Positions 17,098 through 26,144 are shown, counted from the first letter of the stretch. The stretch: 64,000 nucleotides of DNA from Sphingomonas sp. 32-62-10 (GCA_002280555.1 NCEE01000023.1:1-64000); one strand, 5' to 3'. Numbers and translations are program-made. The notes: generated from the sequence alone by a model not told the origin.

Positions 17098-17756
17098 TCA
17101 AGAGCTTCGCCTGGACGGCGACGGCGGTGGGCGGCGGCTTTGTGCTCGCCATCTTCGGTTACGGCGCAGCAGGGATGATCGGCGGGGCAATTCCCACGAA
17201 TGCCGCATGGAGGCCCCCGGCGCAGGGCATCGAGATTTTCGTCGAAACCAACGGCGTCCATACTGGGCTGATCGTGCCGAAAGTCGCCGCCGGAATCGAC
17301 TGGCGCGGGCTCGCGCGGGCAAGTGACATCGCCGATCCCCGTCTGGCGGCGCGGACGCATCTGGCGATCGGCTGGGGCGAGCGCGCCTTCTATATCGGCA
17401 CGCCGACCTGGGCAGACATCCGTCTGTCGACCACGCTCCACGCCGCCACCGGCAGCGACGATACGCTGGTTCATGTCGAGCATATTGCCCGTCCCACGCC
17501 CAATCCCGATCAGCGCGTGATCATCCTGCGTCCTACCGAATATCGCCGCCTCGCCGCGTTCATCCGTGCGAGCCTGAACGGTGCGCGTCCAGCACATGTC
17601 CGTGGCTATGCCCGTCACGATGCGTTCTACACGGGCGCAGGCCGATATGATGCGGTACGAACGTGCAATGCCTGGACAGGATACGCGCTGCGCCACGCCG
17701 GCGTGCGGATCGGCTGGTGGACGCCGTTTCCCGTCACCGTCATGGGCTGGTTCTGA
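17094..17756 (+). CDS. TIGR02117/DUF2459 family protein
   Basis: 220 residues with an N-terminal membrane anchor (AWTATAVGGGFVLAIFGYGAAG). Family markers are IEIFVETNGVHTGLIVPK, AIGWGERAFYIGTPTW, DDTLVHVEHI and the C-terminal TCNAWTGYALRHAGVRIGWWTPFP. A conserved His/Cys set (NGVHTG, RTCN) suggests an NlpC/P60-like or transpeptidase-like periplasmic active site, but family function is unknown. It is coupled to the upstream hydrolase by a 4-bp overlap. Confidence 0.85.
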   Translation: MIKSFAWTATAVGGGFVLAIFGYGAAGMIGGAIPTNAAWRPPAQGIEIFVETNGVHTGLIVPKVAAGIDWRGLARASDIADPRLAARTHLAIGWGERAFYIGTPTWADIRLSTTLHAATGSDDTLVHVEHIARPTPNPDQRVIILRPTEYRRLAAFIRASLNGARPAHVRGYARHDAFYTGAGRYDAVRTCNAWTGYALRHAGVRIGWWTPFPVTVMGWF

Positions 17757-17815
17757 GCGTTTACCGCACCACTCTGAAATGAAGATCGCACATCATTCGG
17801 TTATAGATTGGACGC

Positions 17816-19138
17816 ATGGGGAAAAGGGCACCGCGCAGACCGGAAATTGTCATTATTGGCGCGGGGTTTGGCGGCCTAGCGGTGGCACGCGGGTTGCGGC
17901 ACGCCCGGGCCAATGTCACCCTGGTCGATCGGCAGAACCATCACTTGTTCCAGCCATTGCTGTATCAGGTCGCAACGGCAGGGCTGTCTCCGGCGGACAT
18001 CGCCGCGCCGATCCGGGGGATCGTGCGCAATTACGCCAACACGCGCGTGTTGCTCGACAGCGTCGTCTCGGTTGATACGGCAGCGCACCATGTGCTGCTC
18101 GATAGCGGCACGGCGCTACCCTATGACGGGCTGGTCATCGCAACAGGCGCGCGCCACAGCTATTTCGGCCGCGAGGATTGGGCGGTTGATGCACCTGGTA
18201 TCAAGACGATCGACGATGCCATTCGCGTTCGATCCAAAATCCTCGTCGCGATGGAGCGCGCCGAAACCGAACGCCAGCGCGACCCGGAAGCGCGAACGCA
18301 GCACTTGACCTTTATCGTCATCGGGGGCGGGCCAACCGGCGTTGAAATGGCCGGGGCCATTGCCGAACTGACCCGCCACGCCGCCGATCTCGATTTCCAG
18401 CTTTTGTCGCCAAGCTGCATTCACGTCATGCTTGTGCAGTCGGCCGATCGATTGCTGGCGGCTTTCCCGGCGTCGCTCGCGGCAAGGGCGAAGAGGTCAC
18501 TCGAGAAATTGGGGGTCGAAGTGCGGCTGGGTACGCGGGTAACCGATGTAACCGCCGATTCGGTGATGATTGGCGATCAGCGTATTCCTGCCGCGGTGAT
18601 CGTGTGGGCGGCCGGGGTGAAGGCATCGCCGGCGGCGACCTGGCTGGGGGCCGCGGCAGACCGTGCCGGGCGCGTGATCGTCAGGCCCAATCTGAGCGTG
18701 CCCGGCCATCCCGATATCTTCGTGATTGGCGATACCGCTTCGGTTACCGGGGTGGATGGGCGCTCGGTGCCTGGCGTCGCCCCGGCGGCCAAGCAACAGG
18801 GCCAGCATGTCGCCCGGATCATTGCCGCAACCGTGCGGCGGCGCAAACCGCCCAGGCGGTTCCGTTACAAGGATTACGGCAATCTGGCGACCATCGGCCG
18901 TAAACGCGCCGTGGCCGATTTCGGGTGGGTGCGGCTTGGTGGTTTTAGCGCGTGGCTGGTCTGGTCAACCGCGCACATCTTTTACCTCAGTGATTTTCGC
19001 AGCCGGGTGATCGTGGGCACGCAGTGGCTGTGGAGCTACATCACCTTTGATCGCGGCGCGCGGCTGATCACCGGGCTGGGCGACGGCATGATGGCGACGA
19101 CTTTGGGGATCGATGATGCACCGCACACGGTCGGATGA
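17816..19138 (+). CDS. ndh: NADH dehydrogenase type II (NDH-2 family)
   Basis: 440 residues. Two Rossmann folds: the FAD site IIGAGFGGLAVARGL near residue 15 and the NADH site IGGGPTGVEMAGAIAEL near residue 170. Other landmarks are HLFQPLLYQVATAGLSP (quinone/FAD region), VWAAGVKASP and IFVIGDTASV. The C-terminal amphipathic membrane-binding region is FSAWLVWSTAHIFYLSDFRSR. NDH-2 passes electrons from NADH to quinone without pumping protons. The AFP/AIFM-like oxidoreductases share these motifs, so the substrate is inferred from the family. Confidence 0.9.
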   Translation: MGKRAPRRPEIVIIGAGFGGLAVARGLRHARANVTLVDRQNHHLFQPLLYQVATAGLSPADIAAPIRGIVRNYANTRVLLDSVVSVDTAAHHVLLDSGTALPYDGLVIATGARHSYFGREDWAVDAPGIKTIDDAIRVRSKILVAMERAETERQRDPEARTQHLTFIVIGGGPTGVEMAGAIAELTRHAADLDFQLLSPSCIHVMLVQSADRLLAAFPASLAARAKRSLEKLGVEVRLGTRVTDVTADSVMIGDQRIPAAVIVWAAGVKASPAATWLGAAADRAGRVIVRPNLSVPGHPDIFVIGDTASVTGVDGRSVPGVAPAAKQQGQHVARIIAATVRRRKPPRRFRYKDYGNLATIGRKRAVADFGWVRLGGFSAWLVWSTAHIFYLSDFRSRVIVGTQWLWSYITFDRGARLITGLGDGMMATTLGIDDAPHTVG

Positions 19139-19186
19139 GGAATTTCGGGGTGGTCGAAAGGCCGTTCGGCTGATCGCTGTCGCGCT

Positions 19187-19468
19187 TCATTCGTTCCAGA
19201 GAAGATAGCCGTCGGCATCGAAACAGTCGTCGCGGTTGCGACGGCATGCTGCCGCAGCCTTTTTGCGCTCCCGGCCGCTGCGCGCATCTTCCTTGCGGGC
19301 CTTGCGACCATAGTTGCGGTCAGCCTCGTCCTGGCTCGTGGTGGCCCAATCGGCAGTTTGGCCTGCAATTTTGAAGGGTGCGCTGGCGACGCCGATGGCA
19401 CTCTTAGCCAGGCAGCCGCCGGTCGCGACGGGGAGTAGCAGGACGGCACACAGAGCGAACTTGCGCAT
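19187..19468 (-). CDS. Small putative lipoprotein
   Basis: 93 residues. The signal peptide ALCAVLLLPVATGGC ends in a lipobox-like Cys. The mature part has a short hydrophobic AIGVASAPFKIAGQTADW stretch followed by a highly charged region (DEADRNYGRKARKEDARSGRERKK) and two cysteines near the end (ACRRNRDDCFDADG). I recognise no named family; sphingomonads often encode such proteins. It lies 19 bp downstream of the phosphodiesterase gene on the same strand and may be co-transcribed. Confidence 0.7.
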   Translation of the reverse strand: MRKFALCAVLLLPVATGGCLAKSAIGVASAPFKIAGQTADWATTSQDEADRNYGRKARKEDARSGRERKKAAAACRRNRDDCFDADGYLLWNE

Positions 19469-19487
19469 CGAATTCGTCTCCTTGCGG

Positions 19488-20615
19488 CTATTTCGCCGCC
19501 TTGAGGGCGTTTACTCCTTGTAGCGGAAAGTCAGTAAAAAAACCGTCAACCCCGAATTTCACGTAGGCTTGGATTTCGGCCGTAATGTCGCCGTGCGTCG
19601 CCGGATCGGTGCCGCTTCGATAGACCGCAGGCAGGAAGGCGTTTTCTGCCCGGAACGTCCAGGGGTGCACCCGCAACCCGGCGGCGTGCGCATTGGCAAC
19701 CACAGAAGTGGGGTTCAATTTGCCATCCCAGATCACATTCTTGTTGGGGCCGATACCGTACGCATAGGTTGCGATTGCTCTCAGACCCTCGGGCGTTGCC
19801 ATCGCCGCGTAGCTGGTGGGCGCACTATTCTTGCCGGCATCGGCGGGGCCGCCTGCGGCGTCCATCAGCTGGATCAGCCGCACCTTGGTCATGCCCTTCA
19901 GTGCCTTCAGATTATTGACTTCAAACGACTGGATGAAGACGGGCGCATCGGCGCTGTCCCACCCGACCTTTTTCAGTTCGGCGACCAGCTTTGCCTCCAT
20001 CGGCTTGCCGATCGACTGGAAATAGCTGGGGTGCTTGGTTTCGGGGTAAATGCCGATTGTGCGTCCAGTCAGCCGCGATCCTTCCTTGGCGAGCGCAATC
20101 ACCTCGGCGAGCGTCGGGATCTCGAACCTGCCATCATATGTTGCGCTCTCGGGGCGAAACTGCGGCAGCCGTTCCTTGGCGCGCAGCGTCTTGATCTCAC
20201 GCAGCGTGAAATCCTCGGCGAACCAGCCGGTGTGTGACGCGCCGTCGATGGTCTTGGTCGTCTTGCGCCCGGCAAATTCGGGGCGGGTGCTGACATCGGT
20301 GGTGCCGGTAATGTCGTTTTCGTGGCGGGCGATGAACACATTGTCCTTCGTCAGCACCAGATCGGGCTCGATGAAATCGGCGCCCTGCTCAATCGCGAGT
20401 CGGTAGGCAGCAATGGTGTGTTCCGGACGCAGCCCGCTTGCGCCGCGATGCGCGATCACGATCGGGGGCGAGAGCGGCTTCTCTACGGCGGCGGGCGAGG
20501 TCATCGCGCCAGTCTGCCCGGATGCGGGGACGGGCGCCAGCGTGGCCAGTATCAACAAGGGCAATATTCGCAGCATCGAAATCCGCTTGTCTAATCCCGT
20601 CCGGTTCAGTTTCAT
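19488..20615 (-). CDS. glpQ: Glycerophosphodiester phosphodiesterase, secreted
   Basis: 375 residues from the ATG at 20615, chosen because AAAAAGGA lies about 8 bases upstream. The signal peptide LRILPLLILATLAPVPASGQ follows a basic N-region. The GDPD fold is clear: IAHRGASGLRPEHTIAAYRLAIEQGADFIEPDLVLTKD, with the catalytic His-Arg and the calcium-binding Glu and Asp, then ARHENDITGTTDV, IYPETKHPSYF and a terminal DGFFTDFP. It hydrolyses deacylated phospholipids to glycerol-3-phosphate in the periplasm (GlpQ-like long form). It is divergent from the aldehyde oxidoreductase operon. Confidence 0.92.
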   Translation of the reverse strand: MKLNRTGLDKRISMLRILPLLILATLAPVPASGQTGAMTSPAAVEKPLSPPIVIAHRGASGLRPEHTIAAYRLAIEQGADFIEPDLVLTKDNVFIARHENDITGTTDVSTRPEFAGRKTTKTIDGASHTGWFAEDFTLREIKTLRAKERLPQFRPESATYDGRFEIPTLAEVIALAKEGSRLTGRTIGIYPETKHPSYFQSIGKPMEAKLVAELKKVGWDSADAPVFIQSFEVNNLKALKGMTKVRLIQLMDAAGGPADAGKNSAPTSYAAMATPEGLRAIATYAYGIGPNKNVIWDGKLNPTSVVANAHAAGLRVHPWTFRAENAFLPAVYRSGTDPATHGDITAEIQAYVKFGVDGFFTDFPLQGVNALKAAK

Positions 20616-20687
20616 GTGGCAATCCTTTTTCACGAACCCCATGTACCCGCTGCGCGTTACAGCATCTCTTCAGGAGGGGCGATTCCC

Positions 20688-21179
20688 ATGCATTTTTCTA
20701 TCAACGGTGCAGCTGTCGAGGCGGAACCCGATATTCGTTCCTCGCTGCTCGATCTGCTGCGCGATCATGCCGGGCTGACCGGCACCAAAAAGGGCTGCGA
20801 TCACGGCCAGTGCGGCGCGTGCACGGTGCTGGTCAACGGGCGGCGCATCAACAGCTGCCTGACCTTGGCAGTGATGCATCAGGATGATGAGATCGTAACG
20901 ATCGAAGGGCTGGGGACGGCGGAAGCGCTCCACCCGATGCAGGCAGCCTTTATCAAGCATGACGGGTTCCAGTGCGGCTATTGCACGCCCGGCCAGATTT
21001 GCTCTGCCGTCGCGATGCTCGATGAAGTGAAGGCGGGTTGGGCGAGCCATGTCAGCACCTCGCTCGATTCTGTAACGCTCGACGAGGCGGAGATATCGGA
21101 GCGGATGAGCGGCAATCTGTGCCGCTGTTCGGCTTACCCCAACATCGTTGATGCGATCATGGAAGTGGCCGACGCATGA
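20688..21179 (+). CDS. Aldehyde/xanthine oxidoreductase iron-sulfur subunit (PaoA-like)
   Basis: 163 residues, with a very strong ribosome site (AGGAGGGG) before ATG 20688. The plant-type [2Fe-2S] set is CDHGQCGACTVLVNG...NSC, and the second cluster is CGYCTPG plus NLCRCSAYP. It passes electrons from the molybdenum subunit to the flavin subunit encoded next. E. coli PaoA has a Tat leader. Here neither the chosen start nor the short open upstream extension shows a twin-arginine signal, which suggests a cytoplasmic enzyme. The 4-bp overlap with the next gene indicates coupling. Confidence 0.93.
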   Translation: MHFSINGAAVEAEPDIRSSLLDLLRDHAGLTGTKKGCDHGQCGACTVLVNGRRINSCLTLAVMHQDDEIVTIEGLGTAEALHPMQAAFIKHDGFQCGYCTPGQICSAVAMLDEVKAGWASHVSTSLDSVTLDEAEISERMSGNLCRCSAYPNIVDAIMEVADA

Positions 21180-22174
21180 AACAGTTCGACTATATCAAGG
21201 CCGACAGCGCCGAAGCCGCCGTCAATGCAACCGGCGAAGGCGTGCACTTCATCGCGGGCGGCACCAATCTGCTCGATCTGATGAAGCTGCAGATCGAAAT
21301 GCCCGATACGCTCGTCGATATCAGCCGCCTCGATTTGGGCGGAATCGCCGATACCTCGGCGGGCGGTTTGCTGATCGGCGCGCTCGTCACCAACAGCGAT
21401 CTCGCGCAGGATTCGCGGGTGCGTGGCCGGTATCCGGTGCTGGCACGGGCGTTGCTCTCGGGCGCGTCACCGCAATTGCGCAACAAAGCGACGACGGGGG
21501 GCAATCTGCTCCAGCGGACGCGCTGCTATTATTTTTACGATACCGCACGCGCCTGCAACAAGCGCGATCCCGGCAGCGGCTGCGCCGCGCAGGGCGGTTT
21601 CAACCGGATCATGGCCGTACTCGGCACCAGCGAGGAATGCATCGCGACGCACCCGAGCGACATGGCGGTGGCGATGCGCGCATTGGACGCGACGATCATT
21701 ACCTTGCTGCCCGGTGGCGACCGTCGGCGGATCGCGATCGGCGACCTTTACCGGCTGCCGGGCGCCACGCCGGAGATCGAGAACAGCCTGCAACCCGGCG
21801 AGCTGATCACCCATATCGAACTGCCGCCTGCCCCCGCTGGCGAGCAACTCTACCGCAAGGTGCGTGACCGCGCCTCCTATGCCTTTGCGCTGGTATCGGT
21901 GGCGGGCATCGTTGCGGTGGAGGATCGCATCATCACCAGCGCTGCGCTTGCGTTTGGCGGGTTGGGGCCGATGCCGTGGCGTGACGCGGCGGTTGAAGCG
22001 GTGCTGATCGGGAAGGCACCGTCGATCGCCTTGTTCGAAACGGCGGCGAACGTCTTACTGGCCGACGCGCGCGGTTATGGCAGCAATGATTTTAAGATCC
22101 CGCTCGCCCGGCGTACGCTGGTCGCCGCGTTGCGTGACCTGACGACATCGGATCTGGTGGAGGACGCAGCATGA
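21176..22174 (+). CDS. Aldehyde oxidoreductase FAD subunit with extra Fe-S motif (PaoB-like)
   Basis: 332 residues of the CO-dehydrogenase flavoprotein type. HFIAGGTNLLDLMKLQIE is the FAD-binding AGGTxL segment and LRNKATTGGNLLQRT the second flavin loop. Between them and the C-terminal domain is the insert RCYYFYDTARACNKRDPGSGC...EEC, with cysteines positioned as in E. coli PaoB (YagS), where they bind a [4Fe-4S] cluster. This places the complex in the PaoABC group rather than ordinary xanthine dehydrogenases. It overlaps both neighbours by 4 bp. Confidence 0.92.
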   Translation: MKQFDYIKADSAEAAVNATGEGVHFIAGGTNLLDLMKLQIEMPDTLVDISRLDLGGIADTSAGGLLIGALVTNSDLAQDSRVRGRYPVLARALLSGASPQLRNKATTGGNLLQRTRCYYFYDTARACNKRDPGSGCAAQGGFNRIMAVLGTSEECIATHPSDMAVAMRALDATIITLLPGGDRRRIAIGDLYRLPGATPEIENSLQPGELITHIELPPAPAGEQLYRKVRDRASYAFALVSVAGIVAVEDRIITSAALAFGGLGPMPWRDAAVEAVLIGKAPSIALFETAANVLLADARGYGSNDFKIPLARRTLVAALRDLTTSDLVEDAA

Positions 22175-24384
22175 GCGAACACAAGATGGATGCCGATTAC
22201 GGTCCCTCGGCGCTCGATCGCGGCGTGCAGGGTCTACTCGGCAAGGGGATCGACCGGACCGACGGCGTCGCCAAGGTGACCGGCGCGGCGATCTATGCTG
22301 CCGAGCAGAAACCGAAGGGCAAGCTTGCTTATGGTTATGCCGTCACCGCGACAATCGCGGTTGGCACGGTGAAGGCTGTCGACACGACGGCGGCAATCTC
22401 CATGCCCGGCGTCATCCAGATCATCACCGATGATCCCCGTCTGCCCAGTGAATCGCCCAATATCGGCGCGGATATGGCCCCGCGGTTCGATGGCGTCGTC
22501 GAGAGTTATGGCCAGATCGTCGCGCTGGTGATCGCCGAAAGCTTTGAACAGGCCCGCGCTGCCGCAATGGCCGTCGCGGTCGATTATGTCCCGCAGAAGG
22601 GGGCGTTCGATACGATGGCGGGCGCGGCCACCGCCAAGTCCCCGCACGAAGGCGCGATGCTGCCCGATGTTGTCGCGGGTGATGTCGATGCCGCGATGGC
22701 AGCGGCCGAATTCACGCATGATGCGACCTATACCACGCCCTATCAGGTGCATGCCGCGATGGAACCACACGCAGCGGTGGCGGAATGGGATGGCGATGAT
22801 CTGACACTTTATGGCTCGATTCAGATCATGCGCGCGGCGCGGCCATTGCTCGCCAAGTCGCTGGGGATCGAGGTCGATCGCGTGCGGATGCTCTCGCCCT
22901 ATATCGGCGGCGGGTTTGGCGGAAAGATTGGCGGGCCGGAAATCGTGCTCGCGGCGATCGGCGCGCAGGCGGTGGGTCGCCCGGTGCGGGTGGCACTCAC
23001 CCGGCAGCAATTGTTTCATTCGATCTTTGGCCGGTCTGACACGCATCAGCGCATCCGGCTGGCCGCCAATGCCGATGGCAAGCTGACCGGAATCGGGCAG
23101 GACAGCATCGTCAGCCAGAAGGTCGGCTTGAGCTTTTTCGAGCCCGTCGCGCTTGGGGCGTTGTCGCTTTACGCAGGCGCGGCACGCAGCTTCACCACCA
23201 AGATCGTCAAGCTGAACGTCACCCGCGCGGGCGCGGTGCGGGCGCCGGGCGAAGCGGTGGGGATGATGGCGCTCGAAACCGCCATGGACGAGATGGCCGA
23301 GAAACTGGGCCTCGATCCGATCGCGTTCCGCAAGCTGAACGAACCCGATGTCGATCCGATGCGCGGCGTGCCATTTTCCACGCGCCGCCTGGTCGATTGC
23401 CTCGATGACGGCGCAGCGCGGTTCGGCTGGGACGCGCGGGTCGCGACGCCGGGATCGGTGCGCGAGGGCGACTGGCTGATCGGCATGGGCATGGCGACCG
23501 CCGCGCGCGTCAACTTCCTCGCCAACAGCGATGCGCGGGTGCGCTTGACGGCCGACGGCGATGCCGAGGTCGAGACCGACATGACCGATATCGGCACCGG
23601 CACCTATACGATCCTGGCGCAGATTGCGGGCGAGATGCTCGGGCTGCCGATCGACCGAGTGAAGGTATTCCTCGGCGATTCGGATCATCCCGACGGCGCT
23701 GGCTCGGGTGGATCGTTCGGTGCCGCGTCGAGCGGGTCGGCGGTGCAGCTGGCGTGTGATGATCTGGTGGCGGAACTGGCGCGCCGGATGGATGCCAAGC
23801 CCGAGGACATGACCTTGAAGGATGGCCACGCCATTGCGGGCAACAAGCGCGTGCCGCTTGCCGAGCTCGTGGGTGGCAGCCCGATCGAGGCGATGGGCGT
23901 GCTCCGCCCCGGCCGGAACAGCCGTACCTATGCGCAGGCAACGCACGGTGCGCAATTCGCCGAGGTCGCAGTGAACGCGGTGACGGGCGAAGTCCGCGTA
24001 CGACGGATGCTCGGTGTGTTCGATTGCGGGCGCATCCTGAACGCCAAAACAGCGCGCAGCCAGGCGATTGGCGGGATGATCTGGGGGCTCGGCTATGCGC
24101 TCCACGAAGCCGCCGTGCTCGATCAGCGCAGCGGCAGTTACGTGAACCGCGATCTGGGCGAATATCACATCCCGGTAAACGCCGATGTGCCGCAGATCGA
24201 AGCCTATTTCATCGAAGAGATCGACAATCACGCCAGCCCGGTCGGGGCGAAGGGGATTGGCGAGCTCGGCATTTCGGGTGCGGGCGCGGCGATCACCAAC
24301 GCGGTCTACAACGCCTGCGGGGTGCGCGTGCGCGATTGGCCAATGACGCTCGATCAGATTTTGCCGAGTTTGCCACCGGTGTGA
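22171..24384 (+). CDS. Aldehyde oxidoreductase molybdenum-binding subunit (PaoC-like)
   Basis: 737 residues, full length for the family. The aldehyde-oxidase N-terminal hammerhead domain begins at GKGIDRTDGVAKVTGAAIYAAE. Molybdenum-cofactor contacts include YIGGGFGGKIGG, VRAPGEAVGMMALE, GSGGSFGAASSGSAVQ and the catalytic-Glu motif GAKGIGELGISG near the C-terminus. It oxidises aldehydes to acids with water as oxygen donor; the actual substrate is unknown. The downstream chaperone and nucleotidyltransferase genes fit a molybdopterin-cytosine-dinucleotide enzyme. A palindromic repeat separates it from xdhC. Confidence 0.94.
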   Translation: MSEHKMDADYGPSALDRGVQGLLGKGIDRTDGVAKVTGAAIYAAEQKPKGKLAYGYAVTATIAVGTVKAVDTTAAISMPGVIQIITDDPRLPSESPNIGADMAPRFDGVVESYGQIVALVIAESFEQARAAAMAVAVDYVPQKGAFDTMAGAATAKSPHEGAMLPDVVAGDVDAAMAAAEFTHDATYTTPYQVHAAMEPHAAVAEWDGDDLTLYGSIQIMRAARPLLAKSLGIEVDRVRMLSPYIGGGFGGKIGGPEIVLAAIGAQAVGRPVRVALTRQQLFHSIFGRSDTHQRIRLAANADGKLTGIGQDSIVSQKVGLSFFEPVALGALSLYAGAARSFTTKIVKLNVTRAGAVRAPGEAVGMMALETAMDEMAEKLGLDPIAFRKLNEPDVDPMRGVPFSTRRLVDCLDDGAARFGWDARVATPGSVREGDWLIGMGMATAARVNFLANSDARVRLTADGDAEVETDMTDIGTGTYTILAQIAGEMLGLPIDRVKVFLGDSDHPDGAGSGGSFGAASSGSAVQLACDDLVAELARRMDAKPEDMTLKDGHAIAGNKRVPLAELVGGSPIEAMGVLRPGRNSRTYAQATHGAQFAEVAVNAVTGEVRVRRMLGVFDCGRILNAKTARSQAIGGMIWGLGYALHEAAVLDQRSGSYVNRDLGEYHIPVNADVPQIEAYFIEEIDNHASPVGAKGIGELGISGAGAAITNAVYNACGVRVRDWPMTLDQILPSLPPV

Positions 24385-24414
24385 TCGACGTGCTCGCGAC
24401 AACCCTTGTTTCCC

Positions 24415-24496
24415 GTCACCCCCGCGAAGGCGGGGGCCCAGCTTCTTCCTGCCGACGTCCAAACAGAAGCTGGATTCCCGCCTTCGCGGGAATGAC
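24415..24496. repeat. Palindromic repeat, family A
   Basis: GTCA...TGAC-bounded. The left arm is GTCACCCCCGCGAAGGCGGG and the right arm TTCCCGCCTTCGCGGGAATG, with an AGCTTC/GAAGCT inner inverted repeat. It fills most of the 138-bp gap between the PaoC-like gene and xdhC, and as a double hairpin could attenuate or stabilise the transcript there. Confidence 0.93.
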
Positions 24497-24522
24497 GGCG
24501 CAGTTGGTGAACAGGAACAACC

Positions 24523-25446
24523 ATGGCCGATAACGATTCCGTCCTCACCGCCGCTGCCGCCTGGAAGGGCGCGCCGATGGCGCTTGCCACGGTCGTATCC
24601 ACCTGGGGATCGGCACCGCGCCCGCGCGGCAGCCATATGCTCGTTCATGCCGATGGCCGGTTTGAGGGATCAGTATCGGGCGGATGCGTCGAAAGTGACA
24701 TCATGGCGACCGCCGCCGAGGTGATCGCGGGCGCGCCGTTCCAGCTCAAGCGCTATGGCGTTGCCGATGCCGCTGCCTGGGAAGTCGGCCTGCCCTGCGG
24801 TGGCGAGATCGAGGTGCTGGTGCAGCCCGTCTCCGCCGAGGGGTTCGATCCCGAACTGTTCGATCGCATCGCCGAGGCGCGGGGTGCCGGGCAGGCACTG
24901 ACCGTCACCACTGATCTGGCGACGGGCCAGAGCAATTTGCGCCCCGCCGAGGGGGCAGTTTTTGCAAATCGTTACGATCCGCCGCGTCGCCTGCTGATCA
25001 TCGGTGCGGTGCAGATCGCGCAAGCGCTGGCCGGGCTGGCGCGCGAGCTCGGGATTGCCACGGTGGTGATCGATCCGCGCGCGCGCTTCCTCACTGAGGA
25101 GCGCTTTCCCGGCGTCACGCTCGACGATCGCTGGCCTGACGAAGCCGTGGCGGCCTATGCGCCCGGCACATCGACAGCGGTGGTGACGCTGAGCCACGAT
25201 ACAAAGATCGACGATCCCGCGCTGTTCGCCGCGCTGGCAGCACCGACGGGCTATGTGGGCGCGCTCGGCTCGCGCCGCAGCCATGCCGCGCGGCGCGAAC
25301 GGCTGGCGGCAGCAGGCGTTAGCGAGGCCGATCTGGACCGGATCGATGCCCCTGTCGGGCTCGATATCGGCGCGGTCGGCCCGTCGGAGATCGCGTTGTC
25401 GATCGCCGCCGCGATGGTCGCGGCGTTCCACGCGAAGGTGCCGTGA
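24523..25446 (+). CDS. XdhC/PaoD-family molybdenum cofactor insertion protein
   Basis: 307 residues. The XdhC_CoxI N-terminal domain shows MALATVVSTWGSAPRPRGSHMLVHADGRFEGSVSGGCVE and later GLPCGGEIEVLVQP. The C-terminal Rossmann half has LLIIGAVQIAQALAGLARELG, ALGSRRSHAARRERL and a final GLDIGAVGPSEIALSIAAAMVA. These proteins bind, sulfurate-protect and deliver Mo cofactor to their partner hydroxylase. It sits directly after the three structural genes and overlaps the MocA-like gene, as expected for a dedicated chaperone. AGGAACAACC precedes the ATG. Confidence 0.93.
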   Translation: MADNDSVLTAAAAWKGAPMALATVVSTWGSAPRPRGSHMLVHADGRFEGSVSGGCVESDIMATAAEVIAGAPFQLKRYGVADAAAWEVGLPCGGEIEVLVQPVSAEGFDPELFDRIAEARGAGQALTVTTDLATGQSNLRPAEGAVFANRYDPPRRLLIIGAVQIAQALAGLARELGIATVVIDPRARFLTEERFPGVTLDDRWPDEAVAAYAPGTSTAVVTLSHDTKIDDPALFAALAAPTGYVGALGSRRSHAARRERLAAAGVSEADLDRIDAPVGLDIGAVGPSEIALSIAAAMVAAFHAKVP

Positions 25447-26045
25447 TCACGCCTGATCGCACGATGCTCGTGCTGCTTGCGGCAGGGCGATCGCTGCGGT
25501 TTGGGGATACGGACAAGCTGGCGGCGGATTTTCTGGGTCAGCCGCTGGCGATGCATGTCGTGACCGCGCTGGAGGACGCGCCGTTTCTTGGCCGAGTGGC
25601 GATCACGTCGGGCACCTCGCTCGATTTCGCGGCGCGCGGCTACCGGGTGATAGCCAATCCCACGCCCGAAACCGGGCTGTCGGGATCGGTGCGGCTGGGC
25701 GTCGCCGCCGCGCAGGCGGCGGGTGCATCGACAATGCTGGTCGTGCTGGCGGATATGCCACGCGTGACGCTGGCGCATGTGTTGCGGTTGCTCGATGCGT
25801 GCAACGGAGATGATGCAGTCGTCGCGAGCAGCGACGGTAGCCGCGCTTGTCCCCCCGCGGTGTTCGCCGCCGGGCGTTTCGCGGCGCTTGCCGAGGCGGC
25901 CGGCGACGAGGGTGGCCGCGCGATGATCCGCGCTGGCATTCACATCATCACCAGTCCTGAGGAGCTGATCGACATCGATACGCCGGAGGATCTGGCGCGA
26001 TTGCGGGGGCTGAGCAATGAGGCAATCACTCCCCGTTCGTGCTGA
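25443..26045 (+). CDS. mocA: Molybdenum cofactor cytidylyltransferase, MocA-like
   Basis: 200 residues, GTG start overlapping the xdhC stop. NTP-transferase fold: LVLLAAGRSLRFGDTDKL (nucleotide-binding loop), PTPETGLSGSVRLGVAAA, MLVVLADMPRVT (metal-binding Asp) and IDIDTPEDLARLRG. MocA makes molybdopterin cytosine dinucleotide, the cofactor of PaoABC-type enzymes, consistent with the operon. The last residues (EAITPRSC) and the stop codon lie in a palindromic repeat starting at 26031, so the native C-terminus was probably altered. A MobA-type guanylyltransferase role is less likely given the context. Confidence 0.88.
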   Translation: MITPDRTMLVLLAAGRSLRFGDTDKLAADFLGQPLAMHVVTALEDAPFLGRVAITSGTSLDFAARGYRVIANPTPETGLSGSVRLGVAAAQAAGASTMLVVLADMPRVTLAHVLRLLDACNGDDAVVASSDGSRACPPAVFAAGRFAALAEAAGDEGGRAMIRAGIHIITSPEELIDIDTPEDLARLRGLSNEAITPRSC

Positions 26046-26104
26046 GCGAAGTCGAAGCACATGACGATGCGCGTGGCCTTCGACTTCGCTCAGGCCGAAC
26101 GGAA
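26031..26104. repeat. Palindromic repeat, family B
   Basis: Near-perfect inverted repeat. The left arm is CCGTTCGTGCTGAGCGAAGT and the right arm ACTTCGCTCAGGCCGAACGG. It contains the stop of the MocA-like gene (26043-26045) and lies between convergent genes, where it could serve as a bidirectional terminator-like hairpin. Confidence 0.9.
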
Positions 26105-26144
26105 AACAGGTTTTGTGTCGGAAATCTGCTTCGACAGCGGCCCC

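Noticed and set aside
22234..24648. Very long open frame (about 800 codons) on the minus strand opposite the molybdenum subunit
   Set aside because: It mirrors the codon positions of the real plus-strand gene in high-GC DNA, is Arg/His/Asp-rich without any family motif, and would cover a repeat and parts of two other genes.
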